NCBI RefSeq assembly: GCF_001443045.1
Contig: NZ_LKPJ01000004.1
Span: forward strand, 249,292 to 313,291
Origin: Burkholderia ambifaria
Lineage (GTDB): Bacteria > Pseudomonadota > Gammaproteobacteria > Burkholderiales > Burkholderiaceae
Direction: 5' to 3'
Length of the DNA stretch: 64,000 bases
Numbering within the stretch: the stretch's first letter is position 1; every line of letters starts with the position of its first letter. Of the stretch, positions 36,194 through 45,379 are shown one piece after another. The notes below the pieces were generated by a model, which was given only the letters and a program-made list of their open reading frames with translations, did no database searches and was not told the DNA's origin. The translations under genes and the position numbers were made by a program.

Positions 36194-37042
36194 TCATTTC
36201 GTGTCTGCGTGCCCGCCATCGACATGGGCGGCGGGCGGTGCCGCGTGCCGGAAAACCCCCGACTTCCAGATCATCTGGGACGCGGCGACGAGCACGAACA
36301 GCAGGACGACCATCCGGAAGATGCGCGGCGACATCCTGTCCCGCAGCGGGCGAACGAGCCACATGCCGGCGATGGCGGGCAGGCTGGCCGCCGCCGAGAC
36401 CGCGAGGTCGGCGCCGCTCGCATGCGCGGCGCCGCTGAACGTGGTGATCAGCGTGACGATCGACACGACGAGGATGATCGCGATCTGCTTCGTGAAGGCG
36501 CGGCCGGTCGCGCCGGATGAAATCAGGTAGGTGGCGAGCAGCGGGCCCGGCACCGACGCGATGCTCTCCATCAGCGCCGCGCCGAACCCGAGCGCAAATC
36601 CGACGGGCTTCTGCCATGCCGGTGGCAGGTTCAGCTTCGGCGCACTCAGCATCAGCGTCGCGGCGACGATCAGCAGCGCACCCGACGCGGCCTGCGCGTG
36701 GCCCGGATTCAGCGACAGCAGGATCGCGACACCGATCACGTTGCCGAGCACCGTGCCCGCGATCGGGGCGGCGATTTTCCGCACGGTGGCGAGCACCTCG
36801 CCGCCTTCCAGCGCCTGCGGAATGTTGCCGAGAATGATCGGCATCGACAGCAGCAGCACGGCATGCCGGATCGGCAGGAACTGGCTGAGTATCGGCATGG
36901 CCACCAGCGGGACGCCGATACCGGTGATTCCCTTGACCATTCCGCCGAGCAGCAGCGCGACGGCGATGCCGATCAGGTCGAGCAGCGCGAGCCCGTGCAG
37001 GCTGGAAACCAGCACACCATCAGTCAGATCGAGATGAGTCAT
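36194..37042 (-). CDS. TauE/SafE-family anion permease
   Basis: The 282-residue protein is an inner-membrane transporter of the sulfite/organosulfonate exporter family. It has about eight hydrophobic segments, and two related halves beginning with GGMVKGITGIGVPLVAMPIL and LGFGAALMESIASVPGPLLA, the repeat expected of TauE/SafE proteins. The C-terminus is short and His-rich. It is divergent from the LysR gene at 37424, which probably regulates it. The actual substrate is unknown. Confidence 0.9.
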   Translation of the reverse strand: MTHLDLTDGVLVSSLHGLALLDLIGIAVALLLGGMVKGITGIGVPLVAMPILSQFLPIRHAVLLLSMPIILGNIPQALEGGEVLATVRKIAAPIAGTVLGNVIGVAILLSLNPGHAQAASGALLIVAATLMLSAPKLNLPPAWQKPVGFALGFGAALMESIASVPGPLLATYLISSGATGRAFTKQIAIILVVSIVTLITTFSGAAHASGADLAVSAAASLPAIAGMWLVRPLRDRMSPRIFRMVVLLFVLVAASQMIWKSGVFRHAAPPAAHVDGGHADTK

Positions 37043-37226
37043 CGGGAGCAGGTCGAGACATAAGCGGCAGCGGGTGCGGTCGACGGCACCCGCTGCCGAT
37101 GCGTGCGGTGCCGCACGCTATTGTTTGGTTTCAGGTCGAACCGGTCGTCCGGTTGCGTCGACTGCCGTCGGTATCCGACGGGCCAAGCTTTGCCGTTTAC
37201 CGCGTTGGCGCAAGCGTGCGCGTGCC

Positions 37227-37262
<36 letters not shown>

Positions 37263-37386
37263 TTCGATACGGTTCGAGGCTGAATCTTACCCGAGCGCGG
37301 CGCGGGGCATCGGGCGTGGCCCGGATTCCGCGCGCCGCCGAATAGCGTTGGCCGGCTTCGATCCGGTTCATGACGCGTCACCTTAT

Positions 37387-37403
37387 CATGTGAAAAATAC
37401 ATG
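37387..37403 (+). promoter_or_regulatory. Candidate LysR-type operator
   Basis: CATGT and ACATG flank seven A/T-rich bases, giving an inverted repeat with the T-N11-A character used by LysR regulators. It ends 20 bases before the regulator's ATG, so autoregulation and control of the divergent permease are both plausible. Confidence 0.4.
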
Positions 37404-37423
37404 GACCGAAACAAGGAGGCGAG

Positions 37424-38329
37424 ATGACGCTTGCGCAATTGCAGGCTCTGGCGGCCGTCGTCGAACTCGGCTCGCTGACGGCCGCGGCCGACCGGCTGAG
37501 CCGCAGCCAGTCCGCGATCAGTCACGCGCTGACCGAACTGGAGGACATCACCGAGGTCAAGCTGCTGCTGCGCGACCGCCAGCCGGTCGTCCTGACCGCC
37601 GCCGGCGAACGGCTGTGGCCGTACGTGCAGAACGTCGTTCGGGAAGCGCAGACGCTGCGCCAGCAGTTCGGCCTGGCGCGCGGCAAGCTCGAAGGGCGGC
37701 TGGTCGTGGCGTCGCTGCCGAGCGTATCGCTCGCGTTCGTCGTCCCCGCGCTCGAGGCGTTGAAAGCCGCGCATGAGGGCGTCACGGCGGTGCTGCTCGA
37801 AGGCACGGACGCGGAAGTCGAGGGGTGGCTCGAGGACGGCACCGCCGACATCGGCGTGGTCGCCGGCACGAAGACCTTTGCGAACAGCCTGCCGCTGCTC
37901 GACGAGGATTTCGTCGCGGTGGCGGCCGACGGCATGTTCGACGGCCGCAAGAGCGTGTCGGCGAAACTGTTGTCCGCGATGCCGTTCATTTTCTCCAAGG
38001 CGGGGTGCGGGCCGGTCATCGCGGACTACTTCGCGCGCAACGGTGCGTCGCTTCGCGCGGCGTTCAACGTGGTCGAGATGCGGACCATCCTGTCGATGGC
38101 CGAGGCGGGAATGGGCGTGTCGATCGTTCCGCGCATCACGCTCACCTACACACGGTTCGGCGGCCGCGTGCTGGAGCTGTCGCCCAGGCTGCATCGTTGC
38201 GTGCGGCTGTCGTGGAACGCGACCGGCAATGCGGTCGCCGACGCATTCGTGAAGCTGGTCGACGCGCAACGCGCGAAGGCCGGAAAGGCCGGAAAGGCGA
38301 TTCAGGCACGGGCAAAAAAAGGAAAGTAG
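37424..38329 (+). CDS. LysR-family transcriptional regulator
   Basis: The 301-residue product has the LysR N-terminal helix-turn-helix (ALAAVVELGSLTAAADRL, then SQSAISHALTELE) and a co-inducer-binding domain opening with GKLEGRLVVASLPS. AAGGAGG is well placed upstream of the ATG. It is divergent from the TauE/SafE permease, its probable target, and upstream of a LysE exporter. The C-terminus is Lys/Ala-rich. Confidence 0.92.
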   Translation: MTLAQLQALAAVVELGSLTAAADRLSRSQSAISHALTELEDITEVKLLLRDRQPVVLTAAGERLWPYVQNVVREAQTLRQQFGLARGKLEGRLVVASLPSVSLAFVVPALEALKAAHEGVTAVLLEGTDAEVEGWLEDGTADIGVVAGTKTFANSLPLLDEDFVAVAADGMFDGRKSVSAKLLSAMPFIFSKAGCGPVIADYFARNGASLRAAFNVVEMRTILSMAEAGMGVSIVPRITLTYTRFGGRVLELSPRLHRCVRLSWNATGNAVADAFVKLVDAQRAKAGKAGKAIQARAKKGK

Positions 38330-38460
38330 CGCATCGACAGGGCAATGAGGCGATGAAGCGCACTCATGTGGGACTTGCAGTTTATTCATGCCGACAGCCG
38401 TCGACATGCAATACATTGCTGAGCATCCCACCTGATTTCATTGCATCGAAGGAGACCGCC

Positions 38461-39093
38461 GTGCCGGCCTTGCCCACCCTGATTGCTTTCGGACTCGTGT
38501 CGCTCGGCATGGTCCTGACGCCCGGCCCGAACATGATCTACCTGATTTCCCGCTCGATCTGCCAGGGCCGCCGCGCGGGGCTGGTGTCGCTCGGCGGCGT
38601 GGCGCTGGGGTTCGTGTTCTACATGTTCTGCGCGGCCTTCGGCATTACCGCGCTGGTGCTGACCGTGCCGTACGCGTACGACGCGCTGCGCTTCTCCGGC
38701 GCGCTGTACCTGTCGTATCTCGCATGGCAGGCGCTCAAGCCCGGCGGCCGCTCGGCATTCCAGGTCCGGCAATTGCCGCACGACAGCGGCGCGAAGCTCT
38801 TCACGATGGGCTTCGTCACGAACCTCGCGAACCCGAAGATCGCGGTGATGTATCTGTCGCTGCTGCCGCAGTTCATTTCACCGGGGCACGGCAGCGTGCT
38901 CGCGCAATCGCTGGCACTGGGCTGCGTGCAGATCGCGGTCAGCGTCTGCGTCAATGCGCTGATCGCGAGCATGGCCGGCTCGATCGCGGGGTTTCTTGCC
39001 GACCGGCCGGTCTGGGCGCGGGTGCAGCGCTGGTTGATGGGGAGCGTGCTGGCGGGATTGGCGGTGCGTATCGCGCTGGAATCGCGACGCTAG
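38461..39093 (+). CDS. LysE-family amino-acid exporter
   Basis: The 210-residue inner-membrane protein resembles RhtB/LysE exporters. It has the signature GMVLTPGPNMIYLISRSI near the N-terminus, six hydrophobic segments, and the typical GFVTNLANPKIAVMYLSLLPQF motif (NPK). The GTG at 38461 was chosen because AAGGAG lies six bases upstream and the frame upstream is a shadow of the LysR gene. The substrate is unknown. Confidence 0.9.
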   Translation: MPALPTLIAFGLVSLGMVLTPGPNMIYLISRSICQGRRAGLVSLGGVALGFVFYMFCAAFGITALVLTVPYAYDALRFSGALYLSYLAWQALKPGGRSAFQVRQLPHDSGAKLFTMGFVTNLANPKIAVMYLSLLPQFISPGHGSVLAQSLALGCVQIAVSVCVNALIASMAGSIAGFLADRPVWARVQRWLMGSVLAGLAVRIALESRR

Positions 39094-39287
39094 CGGCAAC
39101 GCGGCTCGCGGTGGAAACCGGCGCGCCGATGTGCACGCAATGTGCGGCGGACGAACAGGTGCAGCCGATCCACGCGACGCAGACCGTCACGTATTCGCCG
39201 TATCCGTAGGCGGATGGCGCACGATGTCCCGCACGAGCCAGCCCCGGCCGCCCGTCGCGCGATCACGCACTGCGGGCAGCCGCCGCA

Positions 39288-40973
39288 TCAGCGTTCGCCG
39301 CGCTTCTTGCTCAACTCGATCGTCTCGAACAGTTCGTACTGCGCGCTCGGGTGCTGATCCGCGCCCGGCGCGTGGTAGTAGCGCATCGTGATCGTCGTGT
39401 GGCCGCCCGGCTTGCCCGGATCGTGATCGAACACCGCGATTCCGTAGCCCGTGCCCGTATCGCGGCGCGCGGACCAGATCGCATCCTCCAGCGCATCGGC
39501 CGGCTTGCGCACGAACGTGTTCGCCGTCGTGCCCGGCACCGGCCGGTTCGGCTTCGTGAAGACCTTGGCCTGCGCATAGCCGGTCGCCGGGTTCTCGCCG
39601 TACACGTCGAGCGGCGCGCTGGTGCCGCCGCCGCCGAGGATCAGGTGAATCGTGCCGTGGCTCGTGTCGAACGTCGTGCGGTCGGGATCGGTCGTGCCGA
39701 CCGGACGCGGCTGCAGCGTTTCGACGACTTCGCCGGTCGATGCATCGACGCCCGCGCGGTGATTGCAGCCGCGCACCGGGTAGCTGCGCTCGTAGTCGTG
39801 ATCGTGACCGCACAGCACGAGATCGACGCCGTAACGGTCGAACAGCGGCAGCCATGCCTCGCGGATGCCCTTGTCCGAGCCGTTGCCCGTCTTCGACGAA
39901 CTCAGCGCGTCCTGGTGCATCTGCACGACGATCCAGTCGATGTCGTCGTCGTGCGACGCATGACGCAGCGTGTGCTCGAGCCAGCGGGTCTGCTCGCCGT
40001 TGCTGTAGCCGCGCACGTAGAACGACGTGCCCGGCTCGATCGGCGCGCGGCCAGTGCTCGCGGCCGGCACCAGTGGATCGGGGCCGCCGACGAACGCGGC
40101 TGCATCCTGGTACACGACATCGTCGGCGTCGAGCGAAACGAACAGCACCGAGCTCACGCGGAAGCTGTACCAGCGACCCGGAAAGCGCGTGCCGTTCTCG
40201 GGCAGCGTATAGCGCGCGAGATACGAGTCGAGCCCCTGCGGACCATTGTTGAATTCGATCTCGTGATTGCCGGGGCAGGGCATCCACGGGCGGTTCGCGG
40301 CCGACGTCTGGTTGTTGTTGCCGAAGTCGCGCCACACTTCCGGCTGGTGCGCGGGGTTCAGGTTCGCGTAGCAGAGGTCGCCGTTCAGCAGGTGGAACAG
40401 CGGCTGGAACTGCTCGACGGCCTGCACCGCGAAGCGGCTTTGCGGCGACGACAGCACCCACGCGCCGTTCGGCGTCGCGAGGTCGCCGTAGCTCGTGAAG
40501 CGGAACGGTGCGCGCCCGCGCGGTGCGGTCGTGAAGGTTGCGGCGAACGGCTGCGCGGCGTTGCTGTCGTTGTCGGCCGTGAGTTCGTAGCGGTAGCGCG
40601 TGTTCGGCTTCAGGCCGTGCACGCGTGCGTGATACGTGAACACGGTTTCGCCGTTCAGGCCATCGGTGTAGAGGCGCTGCACGCCGTGCACGGTGCGTGC
40701 CGGCTCGCCGTCGGCGGCGATGCGCGCGCGCGGATTGACGGCCGGCGCGGGAGACGCCCACGAGATCACGACTTCGGACGTCGGGTCGCTGCCCCACGTC
40801 AGGTGCACCTGTTCGGGTGTGCCGTCCGGGTTCGATGCGGCGGCACGGGCGGCCGCGAGCCCGCCCGCGGCGGTGGCGAGGCCGGAAACGCCGGCCAGTT
40901 TCAGGAAGCCGCGACGCGACACGGAAGCGGCCGGCTCGTTCGATTCGGCGGGGAAGTTGTCCTGGTTCGACAT
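39288..40973 (-). CDS. Tat-exported purple acid phosphatase-like metallophosphoesterase
   Basis: The 561-residue enzyme should hydrolyse phosphate esters outside the cytoplasm. It begins with a twin-arginine signal (SRRGFLKLAGVSG) and an Ala-rich hydrophobic stretch, followed by a fibronectin-like N-terminal domain as in purple acid phosphatases. Metal-binding motifs of a calcineurin-like fold follow: NGDLCYANLN, CPGNHE, an MHQDAL segment and CGHDHDYERS. The ATG at 40973 places the RR motif about 20 residues from the start. Upstream sequence in frame is noncoding. The gene stands alone. Confidence 0.92.
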   Translation of the reverse strand: MSNQDNFPAESNEPAASVSRRGFLKLAGVSGLATAAGGLAAARAAASNPDGTPEQVHLTWGSDPTSEVVISWASPAPAVNPRARIAADGEPARTVHGVQRLYTDGLNGETVFTYHARVHGLKPNTRYRYELTADNDSNAAQPFAATFTTAPRGRAPFRFTSYGDLATPNGAWVLSSPQSRFAVQAVEQFQPLFHLLNGDLCYANLNPAHQPEVWRDFGNNNQTSAANRPWMPCPGNHEIEFNNGPQGLDSYLARYTLPENGTRFPGRWYSFRVSSVLFVSLDADDVVYQDAAAFVGGPDPLVPAASTGRAPIEPGTSFYVRGYSNGEQTRWLEHTLRHASHDDDIDWIVVQMHQDALSSSKTGNGSDKGIREAWLPLFDRYGVDLVLCGHDHDYERSYPVRGCNHRAGVDASTGEVVETLQPRPVGTTDPDRTTFDTSHGTIHLILGGGGTSAPLDVYGENPATGYAQAKVFTKPNRPVPGTTANTFVRKPADALEDAIWSARRDTGTGYGIAVFDHDPGKPGGHTTITMRYYHAPGADQHPSAQYELFETIELSKKRGER

Positions 40974-41280
40974 GATCGTATTTTCGTTGGATGACACGCG
41001 AGATGCGGAACCGCCCGGCCGTGCGCGAGCGCGGTCGGGGCGTGGGCCGGAAACGAGCGGGATCCCGGTGACACGCATTGTCGAAGCGCAGTTTTGCCGG
41101 GGTGTGACAGACGGTAATCGATGCCTGGGCCCGATGCGTCGATGGGCGCGCGCAGCGTGGCCGGTGCGGCCGAAATTTTTCTGCCGGTATCGCGACGGAT
41201 TTGCGCTGCATGCGCCGTTTAACGAATGAACGGCCACTTCCGGCCATGAACGTTCGATACACGACGCTTCGGAGTCTTGC
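40974..41280. other. Divergent intergenic region
   Basis: This 307-base gap separates the phosphatase gene from the WxxGxW-repeat gene. It should hold both promoters. No gene or clear repeat was seen. Confidence 0.5.
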
Positions 41281-41580
41281 ATGAAACTTTCTGTTTCATT
41301 ACGGTTTGCCGCGGGGTGCGCGGCTGCGCTGGCGACGTCCGCCGTATTCGCTCAGGCCGTCATCGTCGCGCCGGTCGCCCCGCCGCCGCCGCGCGTCGAA
41401 GTGGTGCCGGCGCCGCGCGCGGGCTACGTGTGGGATCAGGGCCACTGGCACTGGCGGCATGGTCGCTACGTGTGGATCCCCGGGCACTGGCAGGGGGTTC
41501 GTGCCGGTTATCACTGGGTGCCCGGGCATTGGGCCGCGCGCGGCCCGAACTGGCGCTGGGTGCCGGGTCACTGGGCGTGA
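41281..41580 (+). CDS. Exported WxxGxW-repeat protein
   Basis: The 99-residue product has a signal peptide ending VFAQA, a Pro/Val-rich linker and a C-terminal array of aromatic repeats (GYVWDQGHWHW, YVWIPGHW, YHWVPGHW, WRWVPGHW) of the YxWGxW type. Such proteins are small envelope proteins of unknown function in beta-proteobacteria. It is followed by a small lipoprotein gene and an ECF sigma factor gene on the same strand, suggesting a role in an envelope-stress response. A similar protein is encoded at 49651. Confidence 0.85.
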   Translation: MKLSVSLRFAAGCAAALATSAVFAQAVIVAPVAPPPPRVEVVPAPRAGYVWDQGHWHWRHGRYVWIPGHWQGVRAGYHWVPGHWAARGPNWRWVPGHWA

Positions 41581-41649
41581 CGCGCACCGTGCCGCGCGGT
41601 GCGCAGCGCCCGTGCGGCAGAACTTCCACGCAACCTCTCGAGTCGAGTC

Positions 41650-41763
41650 ATGCCTTTTCGAACCCTCGTGATCCTGGCAGCCGCGGCCGTCGTGCTGGCT
41701 GGCTGTGTCGTGGTGCCGGCGCGTCCGGTGTATTACCGGCCCGCGCCGGTCGTCGTATATTGA
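41650..41763 (+). CDS. Very small lipoprotein (37 residues)
   Basis: A 114-base gene encodes a signal peptide with lipobox LAGC (Cys at residue 19), followed by only about 18 Pro/Tyr/Val-rich residues (RPVYYRPAPVVVY at the end). The same short pattern follows WxxGxW-type proteins in related bacteria, as far as I recall. It lies between the WxxGxW gene and the sigma factor. A small surface lipoprotein of unknown function is the best description. Confidence 0.65.
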   Translation: MPFRTLVILAAAAVVLAGCVVVPARPVYYRPAPVVVY

Positions 41764-41797
41764 TTGCGCCGGCCGGCGGGCGATCGACAGGATCGAT

Positions 41798-42562
41798 ATG
41801 CCGTTCGAACCGGATGTCGACGAAACCGACCGGGCCGATCCCGGGTGCGGCGCGCCGCGCGTGGCCGACGCGCCGGCATGGCGCCGTCCGGCGCCGGACC
41901 GACGCACGCAAGGAGAGCACGACGATGAGCTTCAGCGGGATGGCGGGTGTACCCGCCGGCAGCATGCGGCGTTCGCACGGCACGTTGCGGAGCCGCCCGC
42001 ATTGAGCGACGCCGATCCGGACGCGGAACTCGTCGCGCGAGTCGGCGCGCGCGACGCGTCGGCCGTGCGCGTGCTCGTTGCACGCAAGCTGCCGCGATTG
42101 CTCGCGCTCGCGACGCGCATGCTCGGCGACCGGAGCGAAGCCGAAGACGTTGCGCAGGAAACCTTCCTGCGGATCTGGAATCACGCGCCGCGCTGGCGGG
42201 CCGGCGAAGCGCGATTCGACACGTGGCTGCATCGCGTCGTGCTGAACCTGTGTCATGACCGCCTGCGCGGGCGGCGCGAGGAGCCGGTCGACGCGCTGCC
42301 CGACGTGCCGGATACGCAACCGGAGCCGGCCGCTCACGCGGAGTTGCGCTCGCGCGACGCGAGCGTACGTCGGGCGCTCGCCGCGTTGCCGCCCCGGCAG
42401 CGGGAAGCGCTCGTGCTCCAGTACTATCAGGACATGTCGAACCTTGAAGCGGCCAACCTGATGGGCATCACCGTCGAAGCGCTGGAAAGCCTGCTCGCGC
42501 GCGCGAGGCGCAACCTGCGCGCGCAACTGGCCGGCGACCCACCTAGCGAGGACAAGCGATGA
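41798..42562 (+). CDS. ECF (extracytoplasmic function) sigma factor
   Basis: The conserved sigma-70 region 2 (VLVARKLPRLLALATRML, EDVAQETFLRIW) and region 4 (LPPRQREALVLQYYQDMSNLEAA, ESLLARARRNLR) identify an ECF sigma factor. It is followed by an overlapping (ATGA) putative anti-sigma gene. The N-terminus is uncertain. The first 68 codons from ATG 41798 do not look like sigma sequence, and a TTG at 42002 would give 186 residues, the usual ECF size. A second frame from ATG 41925, with AAGGAG nine bases upstream, ends at 42005 and overlaps that TTG, so either a leader peptide or a frameshift exists here. Confidence 0.85.
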   Translation: MPFEPDVDETDRADPGCGAPRVADAPAWRRPAPDRRTQGEHDDELQRDGGCTRRQHAAFARHVAEPPALSDADPDAELVARVGARDASAVRVLVARKLPRLLALATRMLGDRSEAEDVAQETFLRIWNHAPRWRAGEARFDTWLHRVVLNLCHDRLRGRREEPVDALPDVPDTQPEPAAHAELRSRDASVRRALAALPPRQREALVLQYYQDMSNLEAANLMGITVEALESLLARARRNLRAQLAGDPPSEDKR

Positions 42563-42978
42563 CACCCGAACGATTCCGTACCATCGTCGGCGCGTACGGC
42601 TCGGATGCGCGGCGCTGGCCGCAAGACGAACGCGCGGCGGCCGAAGCGTGGGCGCAAGCGCATCCGCGCGACGCGCTGCAGGCACTCGACGATGCCGCCG
42701 AGCTCGATGCATGGCTGATGCAGGATACGGCCGCGCCGCCCGCGCCGGCGCTCGTCGAACGCATCGTCGCGTCGGCGCCCGCGCCGCAACGTGCGCGGCG
42801 GCGAGGCAAAGTGTGGTGGTCGGGTGCGGCGTTCGCGGGCGTCGGGCTGGCCGGCGCGCTGGCGGGCGCGGTGGCCGTGTCGATGCTGATGCTCGGCAGC
42901 GCGCCGATCGCGCAACACGAACCGGGCTACCTGACGACGACGTTCGGCGGCCCAAGTATCGACGGAGGCGATGAGTGA
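42559..42978 (+). CDS. Putative anti-sigma factor, single-pass membrane protein
   Basis: The 139-residue protein has a cytoplasmic N-terminal part (TPERFRTIVGAYGSDARRWP), one transmembrane segment near residues 88-112 (AAFAGVGLAGALAGAVAVSM) and a short periplasmic tail. Size, topology and four-base overlap with the ECF sigma gene fit a membrane anti-sigma factor, although no canonical zinc-binding anti-sigma motif is visible. It overlaps the next gene as well, so all three are translated together. Confidence 0.75.
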   Translation: MTPERFRTIVGAYGSDARRWPQDERAAAEAWAQAHPRDALQALDDAAELDAWLMQDTAAPPAPALVERIVASAPAPQRARRRGKVWWSGAAFAGVGLAGALAGAVAVSMLMLGSAPIAQHEPGYLTTTFGGPSIDGGDE

Positions 42979-43478
42979 GCGAGCGCGGCTGGAAATTCAT
43001 TCTCGTCGGGTCCGTCGTGCTGAACGTGTTCATGCTCGGCGCGATCGGCGGCGGCGCGTATCAGTGGTTCGCGACCCACCGTGATCTGCATGGCGCAGGG
43101 ATGCCCGGACAGCGTACGGCGTTGCGGTTCGCCGCGGACGAATTGTCCGATGCGCGTCGGCAGGAATTCGCCGCGGCGCTGAAGGCGGCGCGCAAGGACG
43201 GACGGGATTTTGCACGGGAAGGTCGCGACGGGCGGATCACGGTGCTGGATCTGCTGGCCGCGCCGCAGCTCGATCGTCCGGCGATCGATGCGGCGCTCGA
43301 CCGGACGCGGGCGGCGGACAGTGCGTTGCGCGGGCAGGTCGAGCGCAGTGTCGTCGATTTCGCGGCGACGTTGACGCCGGACGAACGCGCGAAGTTCGTC
43401 GACGGGTTGCGGCGGAGCGGGAGCTGGCGGTTGCCGGCGAGGCTGCAGAGGAAACGCGACGCGGCGGGAAGTCAGTAA
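42975..43478 (+). CDS. Spy/CpxP-like periplasmic heavy-metal sensor protein
   Basis: The 167-residue product has an N-terminal membrane anchor (FILVGSVVLNVFMLGAIGGG) and a helical periplasmic domain of the metal-resistance/Spy type (DELSDARRQEFAAALKAARK, LTPDERAKFVDGL). Proteins of this class often sit with ECF sigma and anti-sigma genes and modulate their signal. The GTG start at 42975 overlaps the anti-sigma stop and is preceded by GGAGG. It completes the envelope-stress operon. Confidence 0.82.
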   Translation: MSERGWKFILVGSVVLNVFMLGAIGGGAYQWFATHRDLHGAGMPGQRTALRFAADELSDARRQEFAAALKAARKDGRDFAREGRDGRITVLDLLAAPQLDRPAIDAALDRTRAADSALRGQVERSVVDFAATLTPDERAKFVDGLRRSGSWRLPARLQRKRDAAGSQ

Positions 43479-43553
43479 GCGGCGTTGCGTGACGACGCGC
43501 GACGTTCGAGAATCGGCTGGCGGCAATCTCGAGTGCCGCGATGGGGGCGAACC

Positions 43554-44399
43554 ATGAATCGAAGCGAAGACTTTATCGTGCGCACCATGTCGGCCGATGA
43601 GGTGGTCATGTCGGTCGAATGGGCGGCTGCCGAAGGGTGGAACCCTGGCCGACATGACCCGCGGTGTTTCAGGGAAGCGGACCCGGCCGGCTTTTTCGTC
43701 GGGGTGTTGCGCGGCGAGCCGGTCGCGTGCATCTCCGCCGTCGCTTATGACGAACGGTTCGGCTTCATCGGTCTCTACATCGTGAAACCCGGGTTTCGCG
43801 GTCAGGGCTTCGGCATGCGCGTCTGGCAGCACGCCATGCGCTACCTTGGAAACCGCAATGTCGGTCTCGATGGCGTCGTGGCCCAGCAGGCAAACTACAG
43901 GAAGTCCGGGTTCCGGCTCGCGTATCGCAACATCCGCTATCAGGGGCGCGTGGACGGCATCGGGTGCGCGAATGTCGCGTCTGTGGCCGATGTGCCGTTC
44001 CAGCAGTTGCTTGCCTACGATCGCCAGTGCTTTCCCGCGGCGCGCGAGCATTTCGTTTCCGCGTGGATCGCGCAGCCGGATGCCGTTGCGCTCGCGACAG
44101 TCGAGGCCGGCCGTGTCGCCGGGTACGGTGTCGTGCGGCGCTGCGAGTCGGGCTGCAAGATCGGCCCGCTCTTCGCCGATGACGCGGGCATCGCCACCGG
44201 GCTGTTTCGTGCGCTGGCGTCGCGCATGCCCGACGAGGTGATCGTGCTCGACGTGCCTGAAACGAACCCCGCGGCCGTCGCGCTGGCTGAACGGCACGGC
44301 ATGTCGAGCGTATTCGAAACCGCACGGATGTATACGCAGGAAGCGCCCGCGATTGCGATCGACCACGTGTTTGGGGTGACGTCGTTCGAGCTCGGGTGA
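43554..44399 (+). CDS. GNAT-family N-acetyltransferase
   Basis: The 281-residue product has an N-terminal GNAT fold with the acetyl-CoA loop GFRGQGFGMRVWQ and the preceding IGLYIVKP strand, and a C-terminal extension domain (about residues 150-281) ending in YTQEAPAIAIDHVFGVTSFELG, as in GNAT proteins of the YitH/HslB-like two-domain class. The substrate is unknown. ATG 43554 has a GGGGG-containing upstream site. The gene stands alone after the sigma operon. Confidence 0.88.
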   Translation: MNRSEDFIVRTMSADEVVMSVEWAAAEGWNPGRHDPRCFREADPAGFFVGVLRGEPVACISAVAYDERFGFIGLYIVKPGFRGQGFGMRVWQHAMRYLGNRNVGLDGVVAQQANYRKSGFRLAYRNIRYQGRVDGIGCANVASVADVPFQQLLAYDRQCFPAAREHFVSAWIAQPDAVALATVEAGRVAGYGVVRRCESGCKIGPLFADDAGIATGLFRALASRMPDEVIVLDVPETNPAAVALAERHGMSSVFETARMYTQEAPAIAIDHVFGVTSFELG

Positions 44400-44530
44400 G
44401 CGTCACGGGCATGCCCGGACGATTGCCGTGCGGCCCGCTACCGCAACGGGATGCGGCAACGCGGAAAATGCGTGACGCGCGTCATCGGGTTCGGATTGTC
44501 CGCGTCAGGAAACGGCACACGCCGTCGAAC

Positions 44531-45379
44531 TCAACGTGCGAGCATCCAGGCGGAGACCGCATCGACCACGTTGCTCTCCACGCCATTGAAGCCGTGATAG
44601 CCGAACGCGCCGCATGGATCGCCGCGCGATGCGCCGCCCGTGACGACCATCAGATCGGTTTTCGCCGACTGGTTCAGCTTCTTCATCAGCGAATCCGTTT
44701 CGGATACCGGACAATACTTGCAGCCGTCCTTCTCGTGGTGCACGACCAGCACCGGAATCCTGATGCTGGCGAGATCCATGTCCGGAACCGCGGTTCTGCC
44801 ACGATCCTCACGGAGGATCGTGGACGTCAGCACGATACCGTCGGGTCCGCCGCTGCCGGCGAGTGCAATCGCGATCGACGCGACCGACTGCGTGCCGCGG
44901 CTCGTCCCGACCAGCCAGACCGGTACGTGCAGTTGCTCCTTCAACCATGCGATCACGGCGCGCGCATCGTCGGTATGTTCGCGCGACTGCCGAAAGCCGC
45001 TGAGATAGGGTGCCGATTGCCGGTCGCTCGGTGCGTCGATGACCGCGACGGCGATGCCGTCGTCGACGAAGCGCATTCTGGTGCGCACGAGGAAATTGCC
45101 TTCCCCCCATCCGAACTTTCCGGACGGGTCAATCTGCAGCCCGCCATGCCCGCCCGCATAGAGAATGGCCGCGACCTTCGGCGCTTCCGGCGCGATGAAG
45201 AGAAACCGTTGCGTGACGCCGGGACGGGTCGGAATGTCGACGACCCTGGGCTGGCTCTGCGCGTGCGCAGCATAACCGTGGAGCATCAACGCAATGGCGA
45301 GCAGCCACGCCCACGCGTGGTGTGACCGCGCACACGCGGGAGACGGCCGACGAAACCGCACGGAAGGACGAGGCATCAT
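44531..45379 (-). CDS. Exported alpha/beta hydrolase
   Basis: The 282-residue protein has a signal peptide (hydrophobic stretch WAWLLAIALMLHGYAAHA after a basic start). The mature enzyme shows an alpha/beta-hydrolase fold with the nucleophile elbow GTSRGTQSV, a DAPSDRQ segment, the acid region LVVHHEKDGCKYC and a late His in FGYHGFNGVE. Two Cys residues near the acid position may form a disulfide. The substrate is unknown. It is convergent with the GNAT gene, with 131 bases between. Confidence 0.82.
   Translation of the reverse strand: MMPRPSVRFRRPSPACARSHHAWAWLLAIALMLHGYAAHAQSQPRVVDIPTRPGVTQRFLFIAPEAPKVAAILYAGGHGGLQIDPSGKFGWGEGNFLVRTRMRFVDDGIAVAVIDAPSDRQSAPYLSGFRQSREHTDDARAVIAWLKEQLHVPVWLVGTSRGTQSVASIAIALAGSGGPDGIVLTSTILREDRGRTAVPDMDLASIRIPVLVVHHEKDGCKYCPVSETDSLMKKLNQSAKTDLMVVTGGASRGDPCGAFGYHGFNGVESNVVDAVSAWMLAR

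Noticed and set aside
41277..42005. 242-codon + strand frame covering the WxxGxW gene and small lipoprotein
   Set aside because: It is out of frame with the two proteins that have clear signal peptides and repeats; only its last 26 codons (from ATG 41925) deserve attention.
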